Below the pieces are notes generated by a model, which searched no databases, was not told where the DNA came from, and worked only from the letters and a program-made list of their open reading frames with translations. This document shows, one piece after another, positions 24,296 through 31,195 of a DNA stretch of 42,320 nucleotides (position 1 is its first letter; every line of letters starts with the position of its first letter). The position numbers were made by a program, and so were the translations under genes. Source of the stretch: an uncultured Selenomonadaceae bacterium. GTDB lineage: Bacteria; Bacillota; Negativicutes; Selenomonadales; Selenomonadaceae. The stretch covers positions 1 to 42,320 of the forward strand of contig CAJOHG010000003.1 in assembly GCA_905234395.1 (NCBI GenBank), given 5' to 3'.

Positions 24296-24840
24296 CGTAT
24301 CGTCCTTTCAAATGCGTTTGACTTCAATACTTTGGGCGGGTGCGAATCGATTAGGTCGGGCTCTTGCATGGAAAACGGCTCTTGCGGCTGATAAATCTCG
24401 TAATTCAGTTCAGCCAACAGGATGAAAAATGGTGTCGGTTGTTGAGGCGGTGCTTCCCATGTTATGTCGTCAGCCAACCGAAATTTTTCTGCCAACGTCC
24501 GCACGCTCAAAAGTCTTTGTCGACAAAGTTCCGTCAAGTGGAAACAATCCCGCCACGCATAACTCTCCTTTGCAAACACTCCGCAACTAAGTCCGATCGT
24601 TGCGATTGATTTAACGTCCGTGCCGCGCACAGTGTCATGCAGTGAGAGAAATTCCACTGTGCAGCAAGGAAAATATTCGTCGCTCTCAAAAAGGTCGTGC
24701 GGGATTTGCTGTTCATAAACATGAACCGCGCGTTGAACGGCATTTGAACGAGTGCCGTGATATTCCAACGGCAAGCGCAGATTTTTCGTCACCGCTTTAA
24801 TCTCTGCCGCGACCGATTCTATCAGATTTACTGTCGTCAT
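24292..24840 (-). CDS. Putative tail terminator/completion protein
   Basis: 182 residues. N-terminal helix (LIESVAAEIKAVTKNLRLPL) followed by a beta domain with conserved-looking YFPCCTVEFLS and FHLTELCRQRLLSVRT. No family is certain. Position between the Z-like protein and the sheath, and size, fit the tail terminator or completion role (P2 gpR/gpS position). It is coupled to the 75-residue gene downstream. Confidence 0.6.
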   Translation of the reverse strand: MTTVNLIESVAAEIKAVTKNLRLPLEYHGTRSNAVQRAVHVYEQQIPHDLFESDEYFPCCTVEFLSLHDTVRGTDVKSIATIGLSCGVFAKESYAWRDCFHLTELCRQRLLSVRTLAEKFRLADDITWEAPPQQPTPFFILLAELNYEIYQPQEPFSMQEPDLIDSHPPKVLKSNAFERTIR

Positions 24841-24859
24841 AAAGCACCTTCAAATATGG

Positions 24860-25369
24860 TTAACCAAACACATTGTCCAATTCAACGCCCAATCTCTGAT
24901 ACATCTTCGATTCGACTTGCGAACTTACCGCCTTTGCCATGCCCGGCAAGCTCACGGTGCGCAACTGTCGAATCGGGAAACGACTTGCGCTGATGCGTTC
25001 AAACACATTGCCCGATCTCTGAAGGAAGGCTCGTCGTATGCTTCCGCCTTGTCCGCGCACGACTTGAGCATAGACGCCGCCTTTAGGAGCCGGATTTATT
25101 CTGGCACGAGGATTGATTATGAATCGCCTTAATTGGTTGCGCCGACCGCCGACTTTGAGCACGCCGCGCAAAGAGCTCACCGTCATTGCCGTGGAGCCAA
25201 GAGACATCGGATTGGCCGCCGTATATCGCGCCGTGATTCGGGATTTTAATTCGCTTTTGCCGGTACGAATGGTATTTCGCACTGCAGTTCTCAATCGAGA
25301 GCGCAGGTCGCCGAACTGATTCAAGCCCGCCACTGCCGCCTCGACGCCTGTAACTGTGACCGTTATCAT
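24860..25369 (-). CDS. Z: Minor tail protein Z-like
   Basis: 169 residues from MITVTVTGVEAAVAGLNQFG. The basic helix LRTAVRNTIRTGKSELKSRI followed by AANPMSLGSTAMTVS, the KVGGRRNQLRRFIINPR strand and the C-terminal KAVSSQVESKMYQRLGVELD match the prophage minor tail protein Z family (lambda gpZ), needed for connecting head and tail. The ATG overlaps the stop of the XhlA-like gene (ATGA). Confidence 0.8.
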   Translation of the reverse strand: MITVTVTGVEAAVAGLNQFGDLRSRLRTAVRNTIRTGKSELKSRITARYTAANPMSLGSTAMTVSSLRGVLKVGGRRNQLRRFIINPRARINPAPKGGVYAQVVRGQGGSIRRAFLQRSGNVFERISASRFPIRQLRTVSLPGMAKAVSSQVESKMYQRLGVELDNVFG

Positions 25370-25677
25370 TTCAACACCGCTATCAAGACGCCGCCGAGCG
25401 CGATTATCATTGCTCCGACGCCTGTCATCGTCTGTACAAAATTATTGTGCATTTGCTTTGTTAAGTCCTTATAATTTTCGTCCAGTTTCTCATAAAACCT
25501 TTGATTCATCTCGTGCATTTCGGCATCGTGTTTGGCTTGAGCCGCGTCTTGTCTGTCCTGCAAACGTCTGATGTCTTCGCGCTGTTGTTGAGCTTCCAAA
25601 ATCATCAGGTCAACTTTTGTCGCCACTGTGCTGACTTGTTGCTCAAGACCGGCCAAACGTTCATCTGTCGTTGCCAT
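25366..25677 (-). CDS. XhlA-like coiled-coil plus one membrane segment, copy 1
   Basis: 103 residues from MATTDERLAGLEQQVSTVAT at 25677, after GAGGGTGATTGAA. Coiled coil up to about residue 75 (QQQREDIRRLQDRQDAAQAK), then one hydrophobic segment at the extreme C-terminus (GVGAMIIALGGVLIAVLK). Plan and size fit XhlA haemolysin-type proteins that work with holins. It has its own promoter and lies between head-tail connector genes, far from any lysis cassette. Paralogues: 14305-14682 and the remnant 15740-15928. Confidence 0.7.
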   Translation of the reverse strand: MATTDERLAGLEQQVSTVATKVDLMILEAQQQREDIRRLQDRQDAAQAKHDAEMHEMNQRFYEKLDENYKDLTKQMHNNFVQTMTGVGAMIIALGGVLIAVLK

Positions 25678-25694
25678 TTCAATCACCCTCGGCT

Positions 25695-25723
25695 ATTTTA
25701 ATACGTCAACGAACCGATCGCAA
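25695..25723 (-). promoter_or_regulatory. Sigma70-type promoter before XhlA-like copy 1
   Basis: Minus strand TTGCGA (25718-25723), 17 bases, TAAAAT (25695-25700). The start codon is 18 bases downstream of the -10 box. Confidence 0.55.
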
Positions 25724-26056
25724 CACATTTTGACGATATGCACTGCACACGATTTTTGCAATGCCCATCTCATTTTTCACGCTGACCACGTCGCAGCGTT
25801 TCGAGTTCACATAAATCTGTTCGCCGTTTCGAGGAAGTCTCTGTCTTTTTTTTATGTACACGTCCGCGTCGAAATAAATTGTCGTGAAATCGCCGTGCAA
25901 GCCGTCAAAAGTCTCCGTCAACCGATTGGATTTTTCTGCCGTCCAATGACTGATTTGACATTTCATCAACACACCGTCAACCGTTGCAAGCTCCGAGAAT
26001 TCGTTGACGTTTAGGAACGTGTATTTGTCTTCGGCTAAATCATCTTTGAATGTCAT
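25706..26056 (-). CDS. Putative head-tail attachment protein (FII/lambda-type position)
   Basis: 116 residues from MTFKDDLAEDKYTFLNVNEF at 26056. Short N-terminal helix, then a beta domain with GVLMKCQISHWT, IYFDADVYIKKRQRLPRNGE and ending IVCSAYRQNVLRSVR. This order (acidic N-terminus, beta barrel with a Pro-rich turn) recalls head-tail joining proteins of lambdoid phages; I am not certain of the family. It overlaps the 54-residue gene by 17 bases. Confidence 0.6.
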   Translation of the reverse strand: MTFKDDLAEDKYTFLNVNEFSELATVDGVLMKCQISHWTAEKSNRLTETFDGLHGDFTTIYFDADVYIKKRQRLPRNGEQIYVNSKRCDVVSVKNEMGIAKIVCSAYRQNVLRSVR

Positions 26057-26204
26057 TGCGTTTACTCTTTTTGACTTCAAGCGGCGGCAACTCCGTCGGC
26101 AATGCGTCAGGTTTCAAAGGCTCCGGCTCTTTGTAATCGTCGGGAATTTCCTCGCCCGCAAAATATACTTGTCCGCGGAAAATTATTCCGTAGTCCGGTT
26201 TCAT
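26040..26204 (-). CDS. Small hypothetical protein, 54 aa (head-tail region)
   Basis: 54 codons from MKPDYGIIFRGQVYFAGEEI at 26204, after GGGAGTGATTAAA, ending KSKRNDIQR at 26040. Beta hairpin-like start and a Pro/Glu-rich second half. Small proteins with the pattern FRGxVYxxGEEI occur after the major capsid gene in many Bacillota phages, of unknown role. Overlaps the next gene by 17 bases. Confidence 0.65.
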   Translation of the reverse strand: MKPDYGIIFRGQVYFAGEEIPDDYKEPEPLKPDALPTELPPLEVKKSKRNDIQR

Positions 26205-26257
26205 TTTAATCACTCCCAAGTCAACTTTTTCATTTCAAACATTCAGAAGGTATCTTT

Positions 26258-26769
26258 ATGTACAATCCGTTCCAAATCTTCAACAGCCCGGCTTTCGGAC
26301 AAGTGCGCGCCACTCTCGAAAACGGCAATTTGTTCGTAGTCGGCACCGACGCCGCTCGCGCTCTCGGTTATGCTCGTTTCGTCGACGCAAAGGATAAATC
26401 TTACATGCTCGTTCCCATCCTCCGACGGACTTCAAAATCCGTGGAAGGGCAAGGAAGAGCTAATGTAGTTCCTCGCCGCCAATACGCCCGAAGCTCGCAC
26501 CTTCAGACGCCGGGTTGTCGAAGAAATTCTGCCGTCCTTGCGCAAGAGCGGTGTCTATTCCATGCCCGATTCACTTGCCGCTGAACCGCCGAAAATTTAT
26601 GCGCCCGAAGTGCCCGCCGTCAATTCGATGAACCTGAACTCAAGGCACCCGGCGATTTTGAACGCGGTATCGAACTCGTCAAATTGGTTGCCGCACTCAA
26701 TGATTCGCCGCTCAAAGAACGTATTGCCGCCGAAGCCGTAAATCTCCTAATCGGCAGAAATATTTTCTG
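26258..26769 (+). pseudogene. BRO family antirepressor, frameshifted
   Basis: ATG at 26258 after AGAAGG. Frame 1 gives a clear BRO-N start (NPFQIFNSPAFGQVRATLEN, GTDAARALGYARFVDA). A middle part is missing. In another frame come FLAANTPEARTFRRRVVEEI and LPSLRKSGVYSMPDSLAAE, the end of the BRO-N domain. A third frame holds the C-terminus (FERGIELVKLVAALNDSPLK and EAVNLLIGRNIF). At least two frameshifts and a deletion, so it is dead. It converges on the capsid gene and ends in its own terminator. Confidence 0.8.
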
Positions 26770-26787
26770 AACCAATTCGCGCTCTTG

Positions 26788-26809
26788 CCGTCCGCTGACG
26801 GTTTTTTTT
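26788..26809 (+). terminator. Intrinsic terminator after BRO pseudogene
   Basis: Plus strand CCGTC-CGCT-GACGG followed by eight T, partly inside the end of the convergent capsid gene. Confidence 0.85.
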
Positions 26810-27869
26810 ATTTGACAGTCAAACAGATCCACGACGACAGCTCGCGCGGCACCAATAAAAATCGGCTGAACATGGACAGCGACGACTGTTGAGCGTCTTG
26901 ATTGAAATTATGCCACGGGACAATTTCTGCCGCATACGAATTCCATTGCCCGGCTCTGTCCATCAACGTTATTGCTCCGAAAAGTTGACGACCCAAGCCG
27001 GGATTGCCGATTATCACAGTGTCGGGATTGATAAACGGTTTAATCTGCCCGTCGTCGTCCGTGTATTGTTCCATATAAGAAACGATTTCCAAATTCAACG
27101 CGTTCAAATAGCCGATAAACCTGGCTTGCGGACTTGTGTAGCGCGGCGCGAAATTCATCATGCTCAAATTCTCGCGATTCGGAATGCTAAGCCATTTGTA
27201 AAGCGCGGTGTTGTTCAAAAGATATTGCTCAACATTTTTGCCGCAAAGCATCAAAGTCGGTATCGTGCCGCTGTCTTCTTGAATTCTGTCGGACGCCGCT
27301 CTCAAGTCGCCGTAAATGTCGGCATCGGCTTGATTCCATTTAACCGTCGGCGTGACTGCTCCGTTCCAGTCGAAGGCAATTTCATCCTCTTCAACCGTGA
27401 TTCCGTCGTCGGCATAGCCTTTCAGCGTCACTCGTCCCGTCTGAAGGATCTGCGCGGCTTGCTGATTCATGCGGTTATAAATCATCCCTTGCAATTCCAC
27501 CAAATCATTCGCCAACATGCGCGCCGCTCTCTCTTCCGGCTTGACATTGGAAAAAATCGGTTGCTCGCCTATCATGCGAAGTTCAATTTCTTGCAAGCCG
27601 ATTGTCCTGCGCACTCCCACCATCGGTGCTTTGTATGTATAAATCTTACTGCCGCCGCGATTGATATCAACGCCTTTTGCACCTTTGACGATGTATGGCG
27701 CGAGGTGTCGTCCGCGTTTGTAAGTTTCAATCGATACGAAAGCTGAATATGAAACGGGCATCTTCTCGCCGAAGAATCTGTCCACAAGGTACGTTGCGGG
27801 CGATTTTATCTGACTTGCAATGCCTATCAAATCGTAAGTTTCCTGTATTGAAAACGGCGATATCGGCAT
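26808..27869 (-). CDS. E: Major capsid protein (lambda E family)
   Basis: 353 residues from MPISPFSIQETYDLIGIASQ at 27869, with AAAGGAGATGATTTT; the open frame extends to 28061 but without support and through the shared leader. Family features: SPATYLVDRFFGEKMPVSYS, FVSIETYKRGRHLAPYIVKG, the ERAARMLANDLVELQGMIYN helix, LMLCGKNVEQYLLNN and INPDTVIIGNPGLGRQLFGA. Length is normal for lambda E. It forms the head shell with the gpD decoration protein. Its leader (27894-27956) is shared with sheath and tube. Confidence 0.95.
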   Translation of the reverse strand: MPISPFSIQETYDLIGIASQIKSPATYLVDRFFGEKMPVSYSAFVSIETYKRGRHLAPYIVKGAKGVDINRGGSKIYTYKAPMVGVRRTIGLQEIELRMIGEQPIFSNVKPEERAARMLANDLVELQGMIYNRMNQQAAQILQTGRVTLKGYADDGITVEEDEIAFDWNGAVTPTVKWNQADADIYGDLRAASDRIQEDSGTIPTLMLCGKNVEQYLLNNTALYKWLSIPNRENLSMMNFAPRYTSPQARFIGYLNALNLEIVSYMEQYTDDDGQIKPFINPDTVIIGNPGLGRQLFGAITLMDRAGQWNSYAAEIVPWHNFNQDAQQSSLSMFSRFLLVPRELSSWICLTVK

Positions 27870-27893
27870 AAAATCATCTCCTTTAAACCGGAA

Positions 27894-27956
27894 AAGCCCG
27901 CCTTTGGCGAGCTTTGTATTTGCTCCTAAAATAAATAATTCGCCTTGACGAGCGAA
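27894..27956 (-). promoter_or_regulatory. Shared leader element, capsid copy
   Basis: Hairpin AAGCTCGCC-AAA-GGCGGGCTT (27894-27914, one G-U pair in the RNA) followed by TTCC, preceded by CAAATACA and an A/T-rich stretch, and by the inverted repeat TTCGCTC-N5-GGCGAA (27939-27956, slightly decayed). The capsid ATG is about 25 bases after the hairpin. Confidence 0.75.
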
Positions 27957-27957
27957 A

Positions 27958-28092
27958 TTTTTTGATGAATTGGAACGCGTCTGTTTCAATGCCCTGCCTG
28001 TCAAAAAAACCGCTGCCACTCTCGCTCTGTCGGAGAATTTTTTTGTGCAGAGTTTAATCACGTCCTCGCCGCGTTCAATGCTTGAATTTTAA
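27958..28092 (+). pseudogene. BRO-type remnant, short
   Basis: Plus-strand frame FFDELERVCFNALPVKKTAA ending SPRSMLEF at 28092, without a start. The first dozen residues equal those of the remnant at 23764-24041, and the DNA before it is the shared leader in both cases. A strong terminator follows. Confidence 0.5.
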
Positions 28093-28102
28093 TCTGTACT
28101 TT

Positions 28103-28123
28103 GCCTCTGCGGAGGCTTTTTTT
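28103..28123 (+). terminator. Intrinsic terminator after short BRO remnant
   Basis: Plus strand GCCTC-TGCG-GAGGC followed by seven T, ending three bases before the stop of the convergent gpD gene. Confidence 0.85.
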
Positions 28124-28125
28124 AG

Positions 28126-28506
28126 TTAAAATTTCTCTTCCAAGTGGCGCAGGTGAATGCCCTGCATCCTTAAAGCGTTTTCAAACGGCAACGTCGTCAA
28201 TGTCGAATCGCCGCCCAGTTTAATCTTTTCTCGATGAAAGACGCCGCTCGAATATGCCTGCGTGACACAAGCCGATTCGCCGCCCGCAATGAAATCGTCG
28301 CGCGCTATCACAAAGACTTTGTTCAAATCAGACGCCGAGCCGACCACATCAAACGTGCCGTCAATCGAACTTGCGCCCAAAAGCATTCCGCGTTCAATGA
28401 CCGCACTTGCTCCGACGTTTATATTCCAAATGTCGACGGGAATTTCGCTGCCCGCTTGAAGTTCGTCGCGCTGTATGCCGCTCGTCGTAAAAAAATAATT
28501 GCCCAT
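28126..28506 (-). CDS. D: Head decoration protein (lambda D family)
   Basis: 126 residues from MGNYFFTTSGIQRDELQAGS. The pattern of an unstructured N-terminus, GASAVIERGMLLGASSIDG, KVFVIARDDFIAGGESACVT, AYSSGVFHREKIKLG and the C-terminal ENALRMQGIHLRHL is the lambda D / HDPD family, which forms trimers on the expanded capsid. It lies between the protease and the capsid gene, the lambda order C-D-E. Confidence 0.9.
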   Translation of the reverse strand: MGNYFFTTSGIQRDELQAGSEIPVDIWNINVGASAVIERGMLLGASSIDGTFDVVGSASDLNKVFVIARDDFIAGGESACVTQAYSSGVFHREKIKLGGDSTLTTLPFENALRMQGIHLRHLEEKF

Positions 28507-28508
28507 GA

Positions 28509-29453
28509 TTACACCATCCCCTTCGCAAAATCGACCACGCGTTTCATCTGCATCGCCTTCAAATCCGGTTCAGGGTGTGAGCCTTCAACGTTCTGCGCTC
28601 CGCTTTGCATTTGGTCTCGTATCAGAGCCGCAAAGTCCTGCGCGGGCGGAATTTTGTTCAACGCCTCGACGAACGGCCGCACGTCTTTGACCGCCAAACC
28701 GTTTTCCAATGCCACGTCCACGAGCGCATTCACCGCCGCATTCGACGACTTCAACGACTGCAACTCTTGTATTCTTGCCAATTCCTTCCTGCGAACGCTC
28801 GCCGCATATTTCAATTCCAAAGTTTCATTCACATTTCTCATCTCCATTGCTCTGTGAATTTTTTCAACGTCGAATTTTTTTGTCGAGACGGACAGCGAAT
28901 TCACAAATAACATTTGCTGTGAATCGTCCACTTTCAAATCAACCGTGCCCGTTATCTCGTCGATTAAGCCAATCTCCAACGCCTCTTTTGCCGAATACCA
29001 TGTTTCCGTTGACAAATCCACGTCCGACTTCAATCGCTGCTTATATGTCGTGATGATTGAATCTTTCACTGCCGACATCGAGTTTTGCACAATTGAAAGT
29101 TCCGCCTCGTCATAAAAGCCCATAAGTCCGACTGTCGGCGCATGCGTCATGAAAAGTGAATTCTGTGCCGCTTTCACATGACAACCGCTGCATAAAATCA
29201 ACGTTGCCGCACTCGCACACAAACCTTCAACCGATATCGTCACGTTGCCGCGATTTTTTATCGTGTTGCAAATGGCAATGGCTTGCAATATATCGCCGCC
29301 GCTTGAATTAATATGAAGTGTCACATTTCCCGCGCAGGAATTCAAATCCTCTGCAAGACTTTTCGCCGTCACGTCTGAATCTTGCCACGCGTCGGAAACA
29401 ATCTCTCCGAAAATAAAAACGTCATCGTCTTTCATTGACCAAAATTTTTTCAA
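28509..29453 (-). CDS. C: ClpP-type head maturation protease, with scaffold-like C-terminus
   Basis: 314 residues; start is a TTG at 29453, 9 bases after GGAG. Residues 1-165 form an S14 fold: LHINSSGGDILQAIAICNTI, the nucleophile Ser81 in GLCASAATLI and His104 in SLFMTHAPTVG. The remaining 140 residues are charged helices (EMRNVNETLELKYAASVRRK, ELARIQELQSLKSSNAAVNA) like a fused scaffold, as in lambda C/Nu3. The protease matures the prohead. The gene follows a 190-bp noncoding region with strong hairpins. Confidence 0.92.
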   Translation of the reverse strand: MKKFWSMKDDDVFIFGEIVSDAWQDSDVTAKSLAEDLNSCAGNVTLHINSSGGDILQAIAICNTIKNRGNVTISVEGLCASAATLILCSGCHVKAAQNSLFMTHAPTVGLMGFYDEAELSIVQNSMSAVKDSIITTYKQRLKSDVDLSTETWYSAKEALEIGLIDEITGTVDLKVDDSQQMLFVNSLSVSTKKFDVEKIHRAMEMRNVNETLELKYAASVRRKELARIQELQSLKSSNAAVNALVDVALENGLAVKDVRPFVEALNKIPPAQDFAALIRDQMQSGAQNVEGSHPEPDLKAMQMKRVVDFAKGMV

Positions 29454-29499
29454 GGTATCATCTCCTTCGGGACTGTTGATAAAGTTACGCTGAACATAG

Positions 29500-29640
29500 T
29501 TGAGACCCGGCGCACAGGGATGTGCGCCGCCGCCGTTAGGTGCAGGATTGCACCGTGGCGGAAGGACGCCCTTTTCTTTTGCTTACTTTTCTTTTGGGCG
29601 CAGCAAAAGAAAAGTAAGTTCAATTAACAAAAGGAAAGTT
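29500..29640 (+). repeat. Multi-hairpin interspersed element
   Basis: Four consecutive hairpins on the plus strand: GGCGCAC-AGGGAT-GTGCGCC (29509-29528), GGTGCA-GGAT-TGCACC (29539-29554), GGCG-GAAGGA-CGCC (29557-29570) and a perfect 15-bp stem CTTACTTTTCTTTTG with 7-base loop (29582-29618). The first three show GGA in the loop. From memory, similar CAGGGATG/AGGA palindromes followed by a TTTCTTT...AAAGAAA stem occur as intergenic repeats in other bacteria. No protein is encoded. It fills the gap between gp25 and the protease. Confidence 0.7.
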
Positions 29641-29646
29641 ACAACC

Positions 29647-29997
29647 TCAATCGAGCACACGAGCCGATTTGCCGACAACCCCCGGGGAGCTTTTTTTTAT
29701 TTCAATCGTCGCCGTCACGATTAATTTCCCGTCCAAGTCGCCCGAATACCTTGCCGATTTTAATTTCGCGCGAGGCTCCTGTTCCCGTATCGCCTTTGCT
29801 ATTTCCGCCGACAATTTTGCTTGTGCAACGTTTTGCGGCAAATCCAACAAAGTCGCGTCCACTCCGAAGGCTCTGTCCATCGGCACCGAATATTTCGGCG
29901 TGGAAATTATCTGCCTCACGTTTTGAGCGATTTCTTCAAGTTCCGTCGAAGGCATGATTTTTATTTCTTGCGCCCGGTTCGTTACGTCGATTGTCAT
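29647..29997 (-). CDS. W: Baseplate wedge protein gp25/gpW-like
   Basis: 116 residues. ELEEIAQNVRQIISTPKYSV and PMDRAFGVDATLLD are the conserved gp25 start; QEPRAKLKSARYSGDLDGKL and the C-terminal VTATIEIK strand complete the fold. gp25 joins the sheath to the baseplate wedge with gpJ. Here it is placed in the head region, with V, PAAR and U, instead of next to J. The ATG overlaps the stop of the gpU-like gene by one base. Confidence 0.88.
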   Translation of the reverse strand: MTIDVTNRAQEIKIMPSTELEEIAQNVRQIISTPKYSVPMDRAFGVDATLLDLPQNVAQAKLSAEIAKAIREQEPRAKLKSARYSGDLDGKLIVTATIEIKKSSPGVVGKSARVLD

Positions 29998-30446
29998 TAT
30001 TCATTCACCGCCGCAACATACTCTTCCATTTCCACATTAACCTCGCTGACGATTATTTCTCCGTTGCCGTCCCAGGCAAGCGCACTTTCACTCACCGACG
30101 TTATCACCCACAAATTGTCGCCCGTCACTTTGTCGCCGAGGATTAAATAATTCGCCTCGCCGGTCATGCACATGCGCCGCACCTTGTCGCACTCTTCCGA
30201 AGGATTGACATTGAGCGCAGTCGTGAATTTCATCGTGAAGGATATTTTCTCCGTGTCCGCTCCCAAATATTCAAGCACGGGCGTTTGATTGACAAGTTCA
30301 TGCCGACCGTAGCGCGCCTTGCTCTCGCGTCGATATCTGTCGAAAGTCAAAACTTTCAACCTGCTGACTTCAAAGCAAAGCGAGCCGAAACTTCCCAGCG
30401 GCGCGGGATAATACAATTCGTCGAGTAAATCTTCAAGACTTGTCAT
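29997..30446 (-). CDS. U: Tail protein U-like
   Basis: 149 residues from MTSLEDLLDELYYPAPLGSF at 30446 after GGCGGTGATTGAA. The segments SRLKVLTFDRYRRESKARYG, RHELVNQTPVLEYLGADTEK, ISFTMKF and GDNLWVITSVSE match P2 GpU, which terminates or fits the tube to the baseplate. In P2, U lies between T and D; here it stands between PAAR and gp25. Confidence 0.82.
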   Translation of the reverse strand: MTSLEDLLDELYYPAPLGSFGSLCFEVSRLKVLTFDRYRRESKARYGRHELVNQTPVLEYLGADTEKISFTMKFTTALNVNPSEECDKVRRMCMTGEANYLILGDKVTGDNLWVITSVSESALAWDGNGEIIVSEVNVEMEEYVAAVNE

Positions 30447-30474
30447 TTCAATCACCGCCTTGCCAAACAAATCA

Positions 30475-30795
30475 TCAGCCGCCGATAAAGACATTGTTTG
30501 AGCCTTCAACATGAGAGCCGTGCATTGCGCAATTCATGCACGTCGTTTCATCACCGATTCTCGTCGCGCCTCTGCCGTTTATGAAAACAGTTTTCGAACA
30601 GCCCGTGCTCTCAAAATTCCCGCCGTGAGGACAGTTGCAATTTCCAAAATCGCCTTGCCGATGAATCGCTTTTCCGTTGCAGAAAACATTTGGACTTCCG
30701 GTTGAATTGGTGCCTGCGCGGGAATGCGGACAGCATTCAAGTCCCGGATTGCAAATGCCCGATGTGCCGTCTCCGATTCTTGTCGCCCTACTCAT
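30475..30795 (-). CDS. PAAR-domain spike tip protein
   Basis: 106 residues, with repeated PAAR-type elements: ATRIGDGTSGICNPGLECCP, HSRAGTNSTGSPNVFCNGKA, HRQGDFGNCNCPHGG and a second ATRIGDETTCMNCAMHGSHV. PAAR proteins cap the spike and bind one metal; this one is unusually rich in Cys (nine), which may reflect metal sites. It overlaps the gpV gene by 8 bases, matching the expected V-PAAR pair. Confidence 0.88.
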   Translation of the reverse strand: MSRATRIGDGTSGICNPGLECCPHSRAGTNSTGSPNVFCNGKAIHRQGDFGNCNCPHGGNFESTGCSKTVFINGRGATRIGDETTCMNCAMHGSHVEGSNNVFIGG

Positions 30796-31195
30796 TCAGA
30801 AAAATCCTCTTGCCGTTGATTTTAATATCTCCGACGCAATTTATATTCAACTCGTGGCTTTGGCGATCGTATTCGATAAAAGTTCCGTCGCTGAAATCCA
30901 TGCGCGTTTTGTCTTGCGAATTCACTGCCGGCGTTGATTTTTCATGGTAACGGGAACCTAAAATCCAGCCGGTACCGTCATCGCCGTTGGTAGCCATTAA
31001 ACAGACAACACCGGAGCCGATATCGGGCAGGCAGTATGATTTATTGCCGAAGGCACAACTCTGCAACACGGGCAATTCAGCAGAAATTAAATTGTCTTTG
31101 TCAGAGAAACAAACTCTTGCCGAATGTCTTTCGGGATAAACACAGCTCACGACGCCTTCACGTATAAGTTGCCGAGAATTTTCAAGACTTGCCAT
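30788..31195 (-). CDS. V: Baseplate assembly/spike protein V
   Basis: 135 residues. The OB-fold pattern of P2 gpV is visible: REGVVSCVYPERHSARVCFS, LPDIGSGVVCLMATNGDDGT, GWILGSRYHEKSTPA, followed by the beta-helix part KTRMDFSDGTFIEYDRQSHE, LNINCVGDIKINGK. gpV forms the membrane-piercing spike below the PAAR tip. Its ATG overlaps the portal stop by 14 bases. Confidence 0.9.
   Translation of the reverse strand: MASLENSRQLIREGVVSCVYPERHSARVCFSDKDNLISAELPVLQSCAFGNKSYCLPDIGSGVVCLMATNGDDGTGWILGSRYHEKSTPAVNSQDKTRMDFSDGTFIEYDRQSHELNINCVGDIKINGKRIFLNE

Noticed and set aside
26889..27746. Plus-strand frame of 285 codons opposite the capsid gene
   Set aside because: Shadow of the major capsid protein; codon pattern follows the minus-strand gene.
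27870..28061. N-terminal extension of the capsid frame
   Set aside because: No ribosome site; it covers the shared leader and antisense BRO remnant. The ATG at 27869 has a strong site.
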